From NCBI GenBank assembly GCA_016197205.1, contig JACPWG010000161.1, forward strand, positions 1 through 62,529: a stretch of 62,529 nucleotides of DNA, given 5' to 3'. The notes beneath the pieces were generated by a model. The model saw only the letters and a program-made list of their open reading frames with translations. It searched no databases and was not told where the DNA came from. The DNA is from Planctomycetota bacterium. GTDB lineage: Bacteria > Planctomycetota > MHYJ01 > WSZJ01 > JACPWG01. Each line of letters opens with the position of its first letter. The stretch's first letter is position 1. The position numbers and the translations under genes are program-made. This document shows positions 35,907-44,740 of the stretch, piece after piece.

Positions 35907-35936
35907 TTGACGCGCGGCGCACGGCGGAAGTATGGT
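35907..35936 (+). promoter_or_regulatory. Sigma-70-type promoter for the kinase-FGE gene
   Basis: TTGACG (35907-35912), an 18-nt spacer and TATGGT (35931-35936) point toward the kinase gene. Transcription from about 35943 would leave a leader of about 57 nt to the GTG at 36000, supporting that start over upstream in-frame ATGs, which fall before or inside the promoter. Confidence 0.5.
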
Positions 35937-35999
35937 CAACGAAGCGCTCGCTCCTCCCTCCTCCGCCCTTCCACAGGACCTTTGTCGGGCGACCCTCCG

Positions 36000-38900
36000 G
36001 TGGCCGATCGCGAAACGCCCTCGACGCCGCTTCCTGCGCCGACGCCGACGCCGCATCGCGCTCCGGCAAGCGCGACTCCGCGCCCCCCGGCCCCCCCGGC
36101 CACGACCCCGCCGCCCGACCAGCCTGACACGCGCTTCCTTTCGCGACCGGGCCTCGTGGCCGAGTCCATCACCGCGCGCCCCGGCGCCGGCCCGAGTACT
36201 CCGCCCGCCGGCGTCGCCTCGCTGCTCAACCAGCCGACGGTCGTCGATCTCCCCGCCGTCGCGCCGGCACACGCCGCTCCGTCACCAAGCCCCTCCCTTG
36301 CCCCCGGCCCGTCCGCTCCTCTCGCCCCGCCCGCCCCCCACGCGACCCCCTCGCAACCCGACACGCGCTACCTGTCCCGACCCGGCCTCGCCGCGGAAGC
36401 GCTCACTGCCCAGGCACGTACGCCGATCGAGCTCCCGCGCCCGGACACCGCCGTGCGAAATCGGACGACCCTGATCGAAGGCCCCGCGATTCCTGGCGCC
36501 CCGCCCCCCCCCTTCGAGCCTTCCCCGACGCCGTACAACCAGCAGACCCTCCACGTACTGCCGCCGATGGAGGGCATGCCCAATTCGCCACTCTCGCCTT
36601 TGCATGCGCCTCTCCTCAACCAGCCGACCCTCGCGGAGCAGGATGCCGTTGCAGCGGTCCCTTCCGGCGTGGCCTCCAGGAACAGCGAGGGGTCCACGAT
36701 CCTCGAGAAGCCCGTCCCGCCCGGCGCCCCCGTGCCACGCAATGAACCCACGGTCAACCTGGCGCCCCCGCTCGACGCGGCCGGCCGCCCCGCCACCGCG
36801 GTCCTTCCGCCCCCCGTCCCCGGCTCGGGGGAGCGCCCCGAAGCCTCGCGCCCGGGCTCGCCGTCCCCGGACTTCGGCGAGTACCGCCTGCTCGGCCGGC
36901 TCGGCGAGGGCGGCATGGGCGTGGTCTACCGCGCGCTCCACCGCTCGCTCAACCGCATCGTGGCCCTCAAGGTCCTCACCCCCGGCGACCAGGCGACGCC
37001 CGCGCAGATCACCCGCTTCATCGACGAGGCCCGAAACGCCGCCAAGCTCTCCCACCCGCACATCATCCCGATCTTCGACGTCGGCATCCACCGCGGGCAC
37101 CATTATTTCACGATGAAGCCCATCGAAGGGCCCACGCTCGAAAAGCTGATGATCCAGGATCTCGGCCGATTTGCTCGCGAACCCCGCGCGGCCGTCGAGC
37201 TCCTGCTGCCCGTGGCGGAGGCGATCCAGTACGCCCACGAGCACGGGATCATCCACCGCGACATCAAGCCCTCGAACATTCTCATCGGACCCGATGGCGC
37301 GCCCAACGTCATGGACTTCGGCCTCTCGAAGGACGTCTCCGAGGGACAGAAGCTCACGAAGACCGGCATGGTCCTCGGCACTCCGTGTTACATGTCGCCC
37401 GAGGCCGCGCGCGCGGACACCCGGCAGATCGGCCCCGCCTCCGACGTCTTTTCCCTGGGCGCGGTCCTCTACGAGATGCTCACCGGCCGCCCGCCGTTTC
37501 TCGGGAAGACCTACTACGAAACCATGGAGCACGTGCTCAAGTCGGACCCGGTCCCGGTCCGCCGCGCGAACCCCTCGGTCCCGGTCGACCTGGAGACGAT
37601 TTGCCACAAGGCCCTCGAGAAGACTCTCGCGCGCCGCTACCCCTCCGCCGCCGCCCTTGCCGCCGACCTCCGGCAGTTTCTCGCCGGCGAGCCCATCCAG
37701 GCCCGGCCCGTGTCGACGCTCTCTCTCTTTGCCCGGCGCGTGCGACGGCACCGCGTCCCCACGCCCGTGCTGATGGCCGTCGGGGTCGCCCTCGCGGGCG
37801 GGCTCACGTGGGGCGGCTCCGCGCTGTCGCGGACCTTGCGCGAGCGCGAGGCACGGGTGAAGGACGAGGAGTTCTTGAAGCTCGTCCGCGCGGCCCGCGC
37901 CCTCATCGAACGCCGGGACTGGTCGGCCGCCGTGCGGGATTTCGAACGGCTCGCCCAGCGCGCGCCCGAAAGCGCCGAGGTGCGTCGCGGGCTCGCGGAC
38001 GCGCGCGCGGGTCGCGAAAAGGCGGTGGCCGACCTCATCCATGAAGGGCGCTTCCTCCTGCGCCAGGAGCACCGCAAGGCCGCCGCGCTCGAACAGCTTC
38101 AGAAGGCCTTCGCGCTCGACCCCGCCCAGCCGGGCCTTGCCACGCTCCTCGAAGAGGCCGCTCGCGACACGTCGCGCGTCACGCTCCTCGTCCAGCCGCC
38201 CGATGCCGAAGTCGCGCTGGTCCGCCTGCACCCGAACACCCTGCTGGAAGTGTCCGTCGAGCCGTGGGGCCGCACTGGGGCGGAGGCCCTGCGGGACGAT
38301 CTTCCCGACGGGGCGTACGTCCTGAAGCTCTCCCGCTCGGGTGAAACCCCGATGCGGGTCCCCTTCGTGCTCGGGGAGAAGAACGTCGAGGGGGTGCCCA
38401 TCCGGCGGGTGGAGCTGAAGGTCGCGATGCTCGCGGCGGACCGCGTGCCGGAGGGGATGGTCGTCGTCGCGGGCGGGCCGTTCTGGAAGGGCGGGCGGGG
38501 ACACAATGCGCAGCCGTCCCGGCACGTCGACGTGCCGACCTTTCTGATGGACCGCCGCGAAGTGTCGAATCGCGATTACCTGCGTTACATGGAGGCCGTG
38601 CACGCGCAGCCGCCGGCGACCTGGGAGGAAGGGCGGCCCCCGAAGGACGGCGACGACTGGCCGGTCCTGGGCGTCTCGCTCGCGGAGGCGGAGGCTTACG
38701 CGCGCTGGGCCGGGAAGCGGCTGCCGACAGAGGAGGAGTGGGAAAAGGCGGCGCGCGGCACGGACGGCCGGCGGTTCCCGTGGGGGAAGGAGCACGACCC
38801 CGCGCGCGCTGCGACCGGCGGGCTTGCGGAGGGCGTGAAGACGCCGAGCCCCGTCGGCCGGGAGACGGGGGACGAGAGCCCGTACGGCTGCCTGCAGATG

Positions 38901-39107
38901 GCGGGCAACGCGCAGGAATGGACCTCGAGCTTCTGGACGTGGGGTGCGTCCCTCAGCCGCACGGAGCACGTGGTCCGCGGCTCGGCCTTCGCGCTCCAGC
39001 GGCAAGAGCGGGGCGCGTGGCTGGAGGAGTGCGTCACGCGCTGGAAGGTCGCCGATGCCGCGCAGGAGCCGACGATCGGGTTCCGGTGCGCGAAGGACGC
39101 GGAGTAG
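36000..39107 (+). CDS. Ser/Thr protein kinase fused to a formylglycine-generating-enzyme-like domain
   Basis: A 1,035-residue Hanks-type kinase. The first 290 residues are Pro-rich and disordered with a doubled motif (QPDTRFLSRPGLVAE and QPDTRYLSRPGLAAE) and several LLNQPT words. The kinase domain spans about 294-560: LGRLGEGGMGVVYRA, invariant Lys in VALKVL, HRDIKPSN at 419-426, DFG at 439-441, and SPEA at the activation-loop end. A transmembrane segment follows (about 585-605, VLMAVGVALAGGLTWGG), then a TPR-like helical part and a C-terminal FGE-sulfatase/SUMF1 domain from about 818 (EGMVVVAGGPFWKG, RLPTEEEWEKAARG, AGNAQEWTS). The FGE-like part would be extracytoplasmic and probably acts as a ligand-binding sensor. 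GTG at 36000 is inferred from the promoter position. Confidence 0.9.
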   Translation: MADRETPSTPLPAPTPTPHRAPASATPRPPAPPATTPPPDQPDTRFLSRPGLVAESITARPGAGPSTPPAGVASLLNQPTVVDLPAVAPAHAAPSPSPSLAPGPSAPLAPPAPHATPSQPDTRYLSRPGLAAEALTAQARTPIELPRPDTAVRNRTTLIEGPAIPGAPPPPFEPSPTPYNQQTLHVLPPMEGMPNSPLSPLHAPLLNQPTLAEQDAVAAVPSGVASRNSEGSTILEKPVPPGAPVPRNEPTVNLAPPLDAAGRPATAVLPPPVPGSGERPEASRPGSPSPDFGEYRLLGRLGEGGMGVVYRALHRSLNRIVALKVLTPGDQATPAQITRFIDEARNAAKLSHPHIIPIFDVGIHRGHHYFTMKPIEGPTLEKLMIQDLGRFAREPRAAVELLLPVAEAIQYAHEHGIIHRDIKPSNILIGPDGAPNVMDFGLSKDVSEGQKLTKTGMVLGTPCYMSPEAARADTRQIGPASDVFSLGAVLYEMLTGRPPFLGKTYYETMEHVLKSDPVPVRRANPSVPVDLETICHKALEKTLARRYPSAAALAADLRQFLAGEPIQARPVSTLSLFARRVRRHRVPTPVLMAVGVALAGGLTWGGSALSRTLREREARVKDEEFLKLVRAARALIERRDWSAAVRDFERLAQRAPESAEVRRGLADARAGREKAVADLIHEGRFLLRQEHRKAAALEQLQKAFALDPAQPGLATLLEEAARDTSRVTLLVQPPDAEVALVRLHPNTLLEVSVEPWGRTGAEALRDDLPDGAYVLKLSRSGETPMRVPFVLGEKNVEGVPIRRVELKVAMLAADRVPEGMVVVAGGPFWKGGRGHNAQPSRHVDVPTFLMDRREVSNRDYLRYMEAVHAQPPATWEEGRPPKDGDDWPVLGVSLAEAEAYARWAGKRLPTEEEWEKAARGTDGRRFPWGKEHDPARAATGGLAEGVKTPSPVGRETGDESPYGCLQMAGNAQEWTSSFWTWGASLSRTEHVVRGSAFALQRQERGAWLEECVTRWKVADAAQEPTIGFRCAKDAE

Positions 39108-39263
39108 GCGGGCGGGGCGGGGGAGGACGAGGGAGCAGCGGTTCGCGGGATCGGGGGCAGCGAGTTCCTGCACAGGGGCCCATTGAGACGGAGAGGCGAT
39201 ACACTTGTCTTTTCAATGCATATACTTATGGCAATCAGCTTGACCGCGAATGAGTTACCAACC

Positions 39264-39360
39264 AAAAAGTTGCCAATCGAACAGTTTTCAATCTTGCGTG
39301 GACGCCGGCAGAGTGGTATCCTGAGAACCAGAATACCAACTTTTCAGTTGCCAACTTTTC
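39264..39360 (+). promoter_or_regulatory. Promoter and CAACTTTT repeats upstream of the two-ATPase operon
   Basis: In a marked AT-rich stretch, TTGCGT (39294-39299), a 17-nt spacer and TATCCT (39317-39322) form a sigma-70-type promoter. Downstream, CCAACTTTTC occurs twice (39336-39345, 39351-39360; period 15), and the inverted word AAAAAGTTG lies upstream at 39264-39272. This layout suggests an operator bound by a dimeric regulator. AGGAGG stands 6 nt before the ATG at 39382. Confidence 0.5.
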
Positions 39361-39381
39361 CTCCGGTTCAGGAGGCGCAAC

Positions 39382-40671
39382 ATGTCCACTCCCAACCCCA
39401 TCACCAACAAGGCTGGTCCCTGGGTTCATGGAGATGACTTCTGGGACCGAGTTGAGGAAGTTCGGCGCCTTCAAGAGTTGCTGCACGAGGGAAACAACGT
39501 CCTTCTTGTGGCCATGCGTCGAATCGGCAAGACGAGTTTGGTGCGCGAGACGTTCGACCACATGACGAAGGGCGGGTACTACGCGCTCTTCGTGGACGTG
39601 CAGGGCTGCACGAGGCCGGAAGATGTAATCGTGGAGATCTCCAAGGCGACCCGAATCCACAAACCCCTGTGGGATCGAACGCTCGACATCTTCAAGTCGT
39701 TCCTGTCGAGCCTCGGGCAATCCATCGACTCGGTCGCATTGGATCTCATCCACCTGAAATTCAAGGAGGGGGTTGCGGAAGCATGGGCAGTCCGAGGGGA
39801 TCGCCTGCTGGAGTCCCTCGCCACGGCGGAGCGGCCGATCTTGCTCTGTCTGGATGAGCTCCCGGTGATGCTCACGCGTCTGCTGTCTTCCGGACCCGGC
39901 GGGCGCGAGACCACGGCCGTGTTTCTCTCTTGGCTCCGCAAGGTCTGCGGCGAGCACCAGGGCCGCATCCGATTCGTGATCTGTGGATCGATCGGGCTGG
40001 AGCCGATCGTCGCCCACGCCGGTCTCAGTCACACCATCGCTCATCTTCGGCCCTTTCACATCGGCCCCTGGACCCGGGAAGTGGCAGGAGGCTGCCTCGA
40101 CGCCCTGGCAGAGCACTACGCCGTGCAGCTACCACCTGCGGCCAAAGACGAGATGCTCCGCCTCCTTGCGATCTGCGTCCCGCACCACGTCCAGATGTTC
40201 TTCGGGCACATGCTCGATGACTGCCGTCGCCGGCAAGCGAACGCCGTATCGGCCGAGGACGTCCGTCGCGTGTACGAGAGCGCGATGCTCGGCCCACGCG
40301 GCCACGCGGAGCTCGCGGACTACGAAGAACGCCTGAGGCGCGTCCTCGGGCCGGAGGCCACGCCGCTTGCCCTCGACTTCCTGACGGAGGCGGCGGTCGC
40401 GGGCAAGCTCACCCACGATTCCATTTCAGTGATCGCCGAACGAAGCGCACCCGCAACGACGGACCGGCCGGCGCTCACCTGCGGCGTCCTTGATGTCCTC
40501 GTTCACGACGGCTACCTGCTCCGCTCCATGTCGGCGCCAGGCTCCGCACCGGCCTTGGCGCAGACCGCCGCAGAGACGGACGCTTTCGAATTCGTCGGCG
40601 GCCTGCTCCGCGACTGGTGGAGACGCCGGTTCGGTACCGGTCATGTCCCGGCGCAACGGAAGAAGGCGTAG
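39382..40671 (+). CDS. AAA ATPase (archaeal-type/STAND), first gene of two-ATPase operon
   Basis: A 429-residue ATPase with Walker A AMRRIGKTS (residues 44-52), the RR-x-GKTSL variant common in archaeal-type STAND ATPases, and Walker B ILLCLDELP (153-161). An arginine-bearing VICGSIGLEP strand (sensor 1-like) and a C-terminal winged-helix-like region follow. It starts MSTPNPITNKAGPWVHGDDF, where the last residues are the box preceding the P-loop. ATG at 39382 has an excellent AGGAGG site. The next gene follows after only 9 nt, so the pair is co-transcribed and probably works together. Function is not known; relatives are seen in NTP-driven signalling and anti-phage islands, which is inference here. 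Confidence 0.85.
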   Translation: MSTPNPITNKAGPWVHGDDFWDRVEEVRRLQELLHEGNNVLLVAMRRIGKTSLVRETFDHMTKGGYYALFVDVQGCTRPEDVIVEISKATRIHKPLWDRTLDIFKSFLSSLGQSIDSVALDLIHLKFKEGVAEAWAVRGDRLLESLATAERPILLCLDELPVMLTRLLSSGPGGRETTAVFLSWLRKVCGEHQGRIRFVICGSIGLEPIVAHAGLSHTIAHLRPFHIGPWTREVAGGCLDALAEHYAVQLPPAAKDEMLRLLAICVPHHVQMFFGHMLDDCRRRQANAVSAEDVRRVYESAMLGPRGHAELADYEERLRRVLGPEATPLALDFLTEAAVAGKLTHDSISVIAERSAPATTDRPALTCGVLDVLVHDGYLLRSMSAPGSAPALAQTAAETDAFEFVGGLLRDWWRRRFGTGHVPAQRKKA

Positions 40672-40680
40672 GATTCTGCC

Positions 40681-43488
40681 ATGCGGCTGATGAAGCACAA
40701 CCCGGCCTTCCTCGCCCCGGACGAGCTGATCGCCTCGTTCGTCGTTCGAGGGGCGGACCTCGCCACGACCCTGCGCATCATCCGGGAAAACCAGGGGAAG
40801 GTGAACCAACACGTGCTGCTTCTCGGGGCTCGCGGGATGGGAAAGTCCACGCTGGTCCGCCGGGTGGCTCTCGCCGTCGAGCAGGATCCGGAGCTGCGCA
40901 CCCGCTGGCTGCCGGTCCTCATGGCGGAGGAAAAATACGACGTCGCGACTGCCGGCGAAGTCTGGCTCGAGGCGCTCGGACACGTCTCGCGGGGCTCGGT
41001 GCAAGATGCGCCTCGGTGGCGGGGTGCCTACGAGCGACTACGCAGGGAACGCGACCCGGAGCGACTCCGAGAAGGCGCGCTGGCCCGCCTCGTCGAGCTC
41101 GCCGACTTGGAGAAACGCAGACTCCTCATCGCGATCGAGAACGTTAATCTGATCTTCGCTGAGCAGGCCGAGAAGGATGTCGGGTGGGACCTGCGGCAGA
41201 CGCTGCTTGGCGAACCACGGATCATGTTGCTGGCGACCGCAACCGCGCGCTTCGACCAGATCGAGCGCGCGGACCGCCCGATGTTCGAGTTGTTCCGCGA
41301 AATCCGGCTCGTCCCCCTGAACACGGACGAATGCCGCGCACTATGGAAGTCGGTGGCGGGGGAGGAGCTGCCCGGGGACCAGATCCGCCCGATGGAGATT
41401 CTGACGGGCGGGAACCCGCGGCTGCTCGCGATCCTCGCGAGCTTTGCGAAGGGCCGATCCTTTCACGAGTTGATGGACAAACTCGTCGTCCTCATCGACG
41501 ACCACACCGCGTACTTCAAAGCGAACGTCGAGTCCCTCCCAGCGCGCGAGCGTCGAGCCTTTGTGACGCTGGCCGAGCTGTGGGCGCCGTCAGGCGCAAG
41601 CGAGGTGGCCGGTCTTGCCCGCATGGAAGTGAATGAAACGAGCGAATACCTGCGCCGACTCGAAGCGCGCGGAGCCGTGGAGCGCGTGGGGAAGGAAGGG
41701 CGCAAGGTCTTCTACCAGGTGGCTGAGCGACTGTACAACGTGTACCACCTGCTGCGCCAGAGCAGCACTCAGGCGGATCGGGTCCACGCCGTCGTGGACT
41801 TCATGGTGCGGTTCTACCGACCCGGGGAAACGGTCAGGATCATTTCCGATGAAGCCCAGATGCTGCCCGCGGAAGCAACAGAGGCGCACCAGGAGGCTCT
41901 GCGATACATATCCGGCAGGTATGCGTCCATGGACGCAGGGTGGGCGTGGGAGTCGGGGTTCGTGGCTCTCGGGGCAGCCGCGGGGCAGGCCTCTGATGTG
42001 ACTCGGGGAGGTGACAACACGACCCCGGCTGAGTCCCCGATCATGTGCCGAGGCGGTTCAGACTCCTCCCTGGAGTCGATGCGAGAGCAGCTCGCCAATG
42101 TGGAGAAATCCTACGAACGAGGGGACTTCAAGAAAGTTCTGTCCATCGTGGATGAGATGGTGGGCGCAAGCGGTCCTCGCACGGACGGACCGAGAACCGA
42201 GCTGATTGCGAAGGCCCTGAATCGAAAGGGTGGTGCGCTAGCGGAATTGGGACGCCTGGACGAGGCAATTCAGGCACACGACGAGTCCTTGAAGTTCTGC
42301 GAGCCAGCAGGAACCGAATCGCGGATGGAGCGTGTCGCGGCAGCTCTGCTCCGCCGAGGGCTATGCCTAGGGTGGCAGGGCAAGGACGAGGAAGCAATTG
42401 TGGAGTGGGACCAAATCCTGCGACGTTTCGGCGACCGAGAGGAACCCCGTGTAGCCCAACGCGTCGCGATGGGGCTTGTGAATAAGGCAATCGGCTTGGC
42501 GAACCTGGGGCACTCGGACGAGGCAATCGCAGTGGTCGACCAAGCCCTTCAACGCTACGGCCAGAGGCAGGCGCCCGAGGTAGCGTCCCAAATCGCCAAT
42601 CTACTCAGGACAAAGGGAATTGTGCTCGCAAAACTCGGCCGCAGCGAGGAGGCGATCACTGCATTCGACGAGGTTTTGCAAAGGCTCGGGGCGCGCCAGG
42701 AGGCCGAGGTGGCGGAGGAAGTCGCAAGAACTCTCATGAGCAAATCGAGTATGATTTTCGACCTCGGCCGCCTGGAGGAAGCGATTGCCGTCTACGACGA
42801 TATCGTCCGCCGTTACGGCCAGTGTAAGACACCGGAGTCGGCGAAATTCGTCGCGTCGGCCCTGATCGACCGCGGAGTCGCGAAGGGCCGACTTGGCCAT
42901 TTCCTTGGGGAGATCCAGGGTTACGACGAGGTCGTGCGGCGATTCGGCGAACGCCAGGAATATGTGTTGATCTGCAAGGTGGCATTCGCTCTGGCAAACA
43001 AGGCCTTCATGCTCCAAGTTGTGAGGCGATCAGCCTCAAAAAAAGCGCTGCGCGTGTGCGACGAACTCATGGCGCGGTACGGGCACCGCGAAGGCACGGC
43101 GATGGCGGAGATAGTCTCGAGATGCCTAGTCACGAAGAGCCTTGCCTTGGCGAAAGCAGACCGGGTGGAAGACGCCACGCAGGCCGTCAGAGAAGCGCTC
43201 AGCCATGCAGCCGGCGTCCCCCGGCTTGACGACTGGGATGTCCAGCATCTGCAACGCTGCCTGACCGAGCTCGCCGCCGCCGGGCAAGCTCGTCCTGTAC
43301 TGGATGCCCTGCGCGCATCTCGGCACGCCTCACGCATGGAGCCCCTCCTTGCCGCGCTTGCGCTCACCTGTGGCGAGGAGCCTCGCGTGCCCCGGGAGAT
43401 CATTGAGGTCGCCTGGGACATCGTCAAAGAAATCGAATCGCTCGGACGACGGAGAAACATGACGAAGCCGGCGCCTCTCCCGACCTGA
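40681..43488 (+). CDS. STAND-like ATPase with C-terminal TPR array
   Basis: A 935-residue protein. The N-terminal third is an AAA/STAND ATPase with Walker A GARGMGKST (residues 49-57), a Walker B-like LLIAIENVN (about 145-153, with E-N in place of D-D/E) and a winged-helix part (EVNETSEYLRRLEARGAVERVGKEGRKVFYQ split over a helix-turn-helix). From about residue 490 there are at least six TPR-like helical pairs of about 46 residues sharing LGRxEEAI-x-x-(F/Y)DExLxRxG-x-R. This is the usual design of STAND sensors: repeats recognise a ligand, the ATPase domain switches oligomeric state. No effector domain is seen in either protein of the operon. It begins 9 nt after the upstream ATPase stop. Confidence 0.85.
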   Translation: MRLMKHNPAFLAPDELIASFVVRGADLATTLRIIRENQGKVNQHVLLLGARGMGKSTLVRRVALAVEQDPELRTRWLPVLMAEEKYDVATAGEVWLEALGHVSRGSVQDAPRWRGAYERLRRERDPERLREGALARLVELADLEKRRLLIAIENVNLIFAEQAEKDVGWDLRQTLLGEPRIMLLATATARFDQIERADRPMFELFREIRLVPLNTDECRALWKSVAGEELPGDQIRPMEILTGGNPRLLAILASFAKGRSFHELMDKLVVLIDDHTAYFKANVESLPARERRAFVTLAELWAPSGASEVAGLARMEVNETSEYLRRLEARGAVERVGKEGRKVFYQVAERLYNVYHLLRQSSTQADRVHAVVDFMVRFYRPGETVRIISDEAQMLPAEATEAHQEALRYISGRYASMDAGWAWESGFVALGAAAGQASDVTRGGDNTTPAESPIMCRGGSDSSLESMREQLANVEKSYERGDFKKVLSIVDEMVGASGPRTDGPRTELIAKALNRKGGALAELGRLDEAIQAHDESLKFCEPAGTESRMERVAAALLRRGLCLGWQGKDEEAIVEWDQILRRFGDREEPRVAQRVAMGLVNKAIGLANLGHSDEAIAVVDQALQRYGQRQAPEVASQIANLLRTKGIVLAKLGRSEEAITAFDEVLQRLGARQEAEVAEEVARTLMSKSSMIFDLGRLEEAIAVYDDIVRRYGQCKTPESAKFVASALIDRGVAKGRLGHFLGEIQGYDEVVRRFGERQEYVLICKVAFALANKAFMLQVVRRSASKKALRVCDELMARYGHREGTAMAEIVSRCLVTKSLALAKADRVEDATQAVREALSHAAGVPRLDDWDVQHLQRCLTELAAAGQARPVLDALRASRHASRMEPLLAALALTCGEEPRVPREIIEVAWDIVKEIESLGRRRNMTKPAPLPT

Positions 43489-43511
43489 GGGACATCGCTC
43501 CTTCAGTGGCC

Positions 43512-43532
43512 GGGCACGGCAACGCCGTGCCC
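43512..43532. repeat. Dispersed palindrome GGGCACGGC-AAC-GCCGTGCCC
   Basis: Located between the STAND gene and the acetyltransferase gene. The same 9-bp arms with a 3-nt variable loop occur at 22160-22180 and 31265-31285, and the tandem array at 21705-21832 is built from the same word. No T-run follows, so it is not an obvious terminator. Confidence 0.65.
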
Positions 43533-43682
43533 CTACGAGTCCAGTCTGAGGGTGGCTCGAGCCACGCCGCCTCAGCTTCCAGCCCGCGCCGACCTCGTGA
43601 ACCTCGCGCGCCCTCGTTCGTAGTTCCGCCTTCAGGCGGGCCGTCCCGCGGACGCGTCCCCACTTTGCCGACGAGGCCCCTC

Positions 43683-44633
43683 ATGCTGCGCGACAAGCAG
43701 GAGCGCTGGTTCGAAGAACTGCACGCCGACCTCCTCGCCTCCGGTCTACTCGTCCCCGTGGGCAAGGACCCGGCCGAGACGAGGCTGTGGATCGACTGCG
43801 GTCTCGCCACGCTCGCGGAAAACCGCTTCTTCGAATCGCTGGACCCGACCACGTTCGACGACGCGACGCACGAGCGCTGGATGGGGCGGGCGCTGGCGAA
43901 GGGCGAGTACCTGCGCGGCCCCGGCGTCGACGACCCCTGGCTCCGCCCCTACTGGCTCCTCCAGGACGGCGCCCGAGCCGGGACCCTTGGCCTCGACACC
44001 CTGGGCTCCATGTCCCCCTTCGTCGGCGTGTCGAGCCTCCACGTCCTCCCCTCCCACCGCCGGCGCGGGCTGGCGGCGCGCGTCCTCGCCCTTGTGCGCG
44101 AGCGCGTATTCGCACGGGGCGGCGCCGGCCTCCGCATTCCCACGCATTGGGAATGGCAGGGGGCGGTACGGTTCTACCTCAGCCTCGGCCTTTGGGTCGT
44201 GAGCTGGAAGCACTCCCTCGCGTTCGGCGCGTACAAGCACCTGCCGGAACACCGCATCGAGGTGGGCGAGCGCCGCGCGAGCTTTTCGATCGTCCGGGAC
44301 GGCAAGCCCGAGGTGCTCATCCGTGCCGTCGCGAGGGGGGAGCGACTCGGTTGGCGGGAGGCCGCCCGACTGGCGAAACCCGCCGATGAGGACTTGGAAC
44401 TCTGCGTGTATGGGCCCGCCACGTTCGCGGTCGCGCTCGCGCTCCGCGGCTGGCCCTTGGTCCGTTCGAAGAAGGCGTGGGCGCAGCGCTACCGCCACAG
44501 CGACATCGGGGCGCCGGAGGGGCTGGCCTACAAGATCGAGGTCTTCGAGGCCGTCAGCAGGCAGAGCGGCTTCGAGGTGCGCACGCCCCGTCTCCCCGGG
44601 CTCACGTATCGAGACTACGACGACATCCAGTGA
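43683..44633 (+). CDS. GNAT family N-acetyltransferase
   Basis: A 316-residue protein with a GNAT acetyl-CoA-binding core near residues 115-160: VGVSSLHVLPSHRRRGLAARVLA gives the beta-4 strand and the R/Q-x-x-G-x-G/A pyrophosphate loop (here RRRGLAAR). The C-terminal half (about 180-316) has no further assignment. It carries many Trp and Arg residues and a second beta-alpha pattern (LELCVYGPATFAVALALRGWPLV). ATG at 43683 has GAGG 6 nt upstream. The frame is open further back, but that part is translated from the dispersed palindrome. The acceptor substrate is unknown. Confidence 0.85.
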   Translation: MLRDKQERWFEELHADLLASGLLVPVGKDPAETRLWIDCGLATLAENRFFESLDPTTFDDATHERWMGRALAKGEYLRGPGVDDPWLRPYWLLQDGARAGTLGLDTLGSMSPFVGVSSLHVLPSHRRRGLAARVLALVRERVFARGGAGLRIPTHWEWQGAVRFYLSLGLWVVSWKHSLAFGAYKHLPEHRIEVGERRASFSIVRDGKPEVLIRAVARGERLGWREAARLAKPADEDLELCVYGPATFAVALALRGWPLVRSKKAWAQRYRHSDIGAPEGLAYKIEVFEAVSRQSGFEVRTPRLPGLTYRDYDDIQ

Positions 44634-44740
44634 GGGCGGGCGCACCGCGACCCCGATCGTCGGGTTGGAAAGCGCGGCGAGCACCAGCCTGCCCGCCGAC
44701 CCGAGGCCGCACGCCGGTCAGGAGCAGGACTGCGGGCAGA

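Noticed and set aside
36282..39173. A 963-codon minus-strand open frame
   Set aside because: Antisense to the kinase-FGE gene, which has all kinase motifs.
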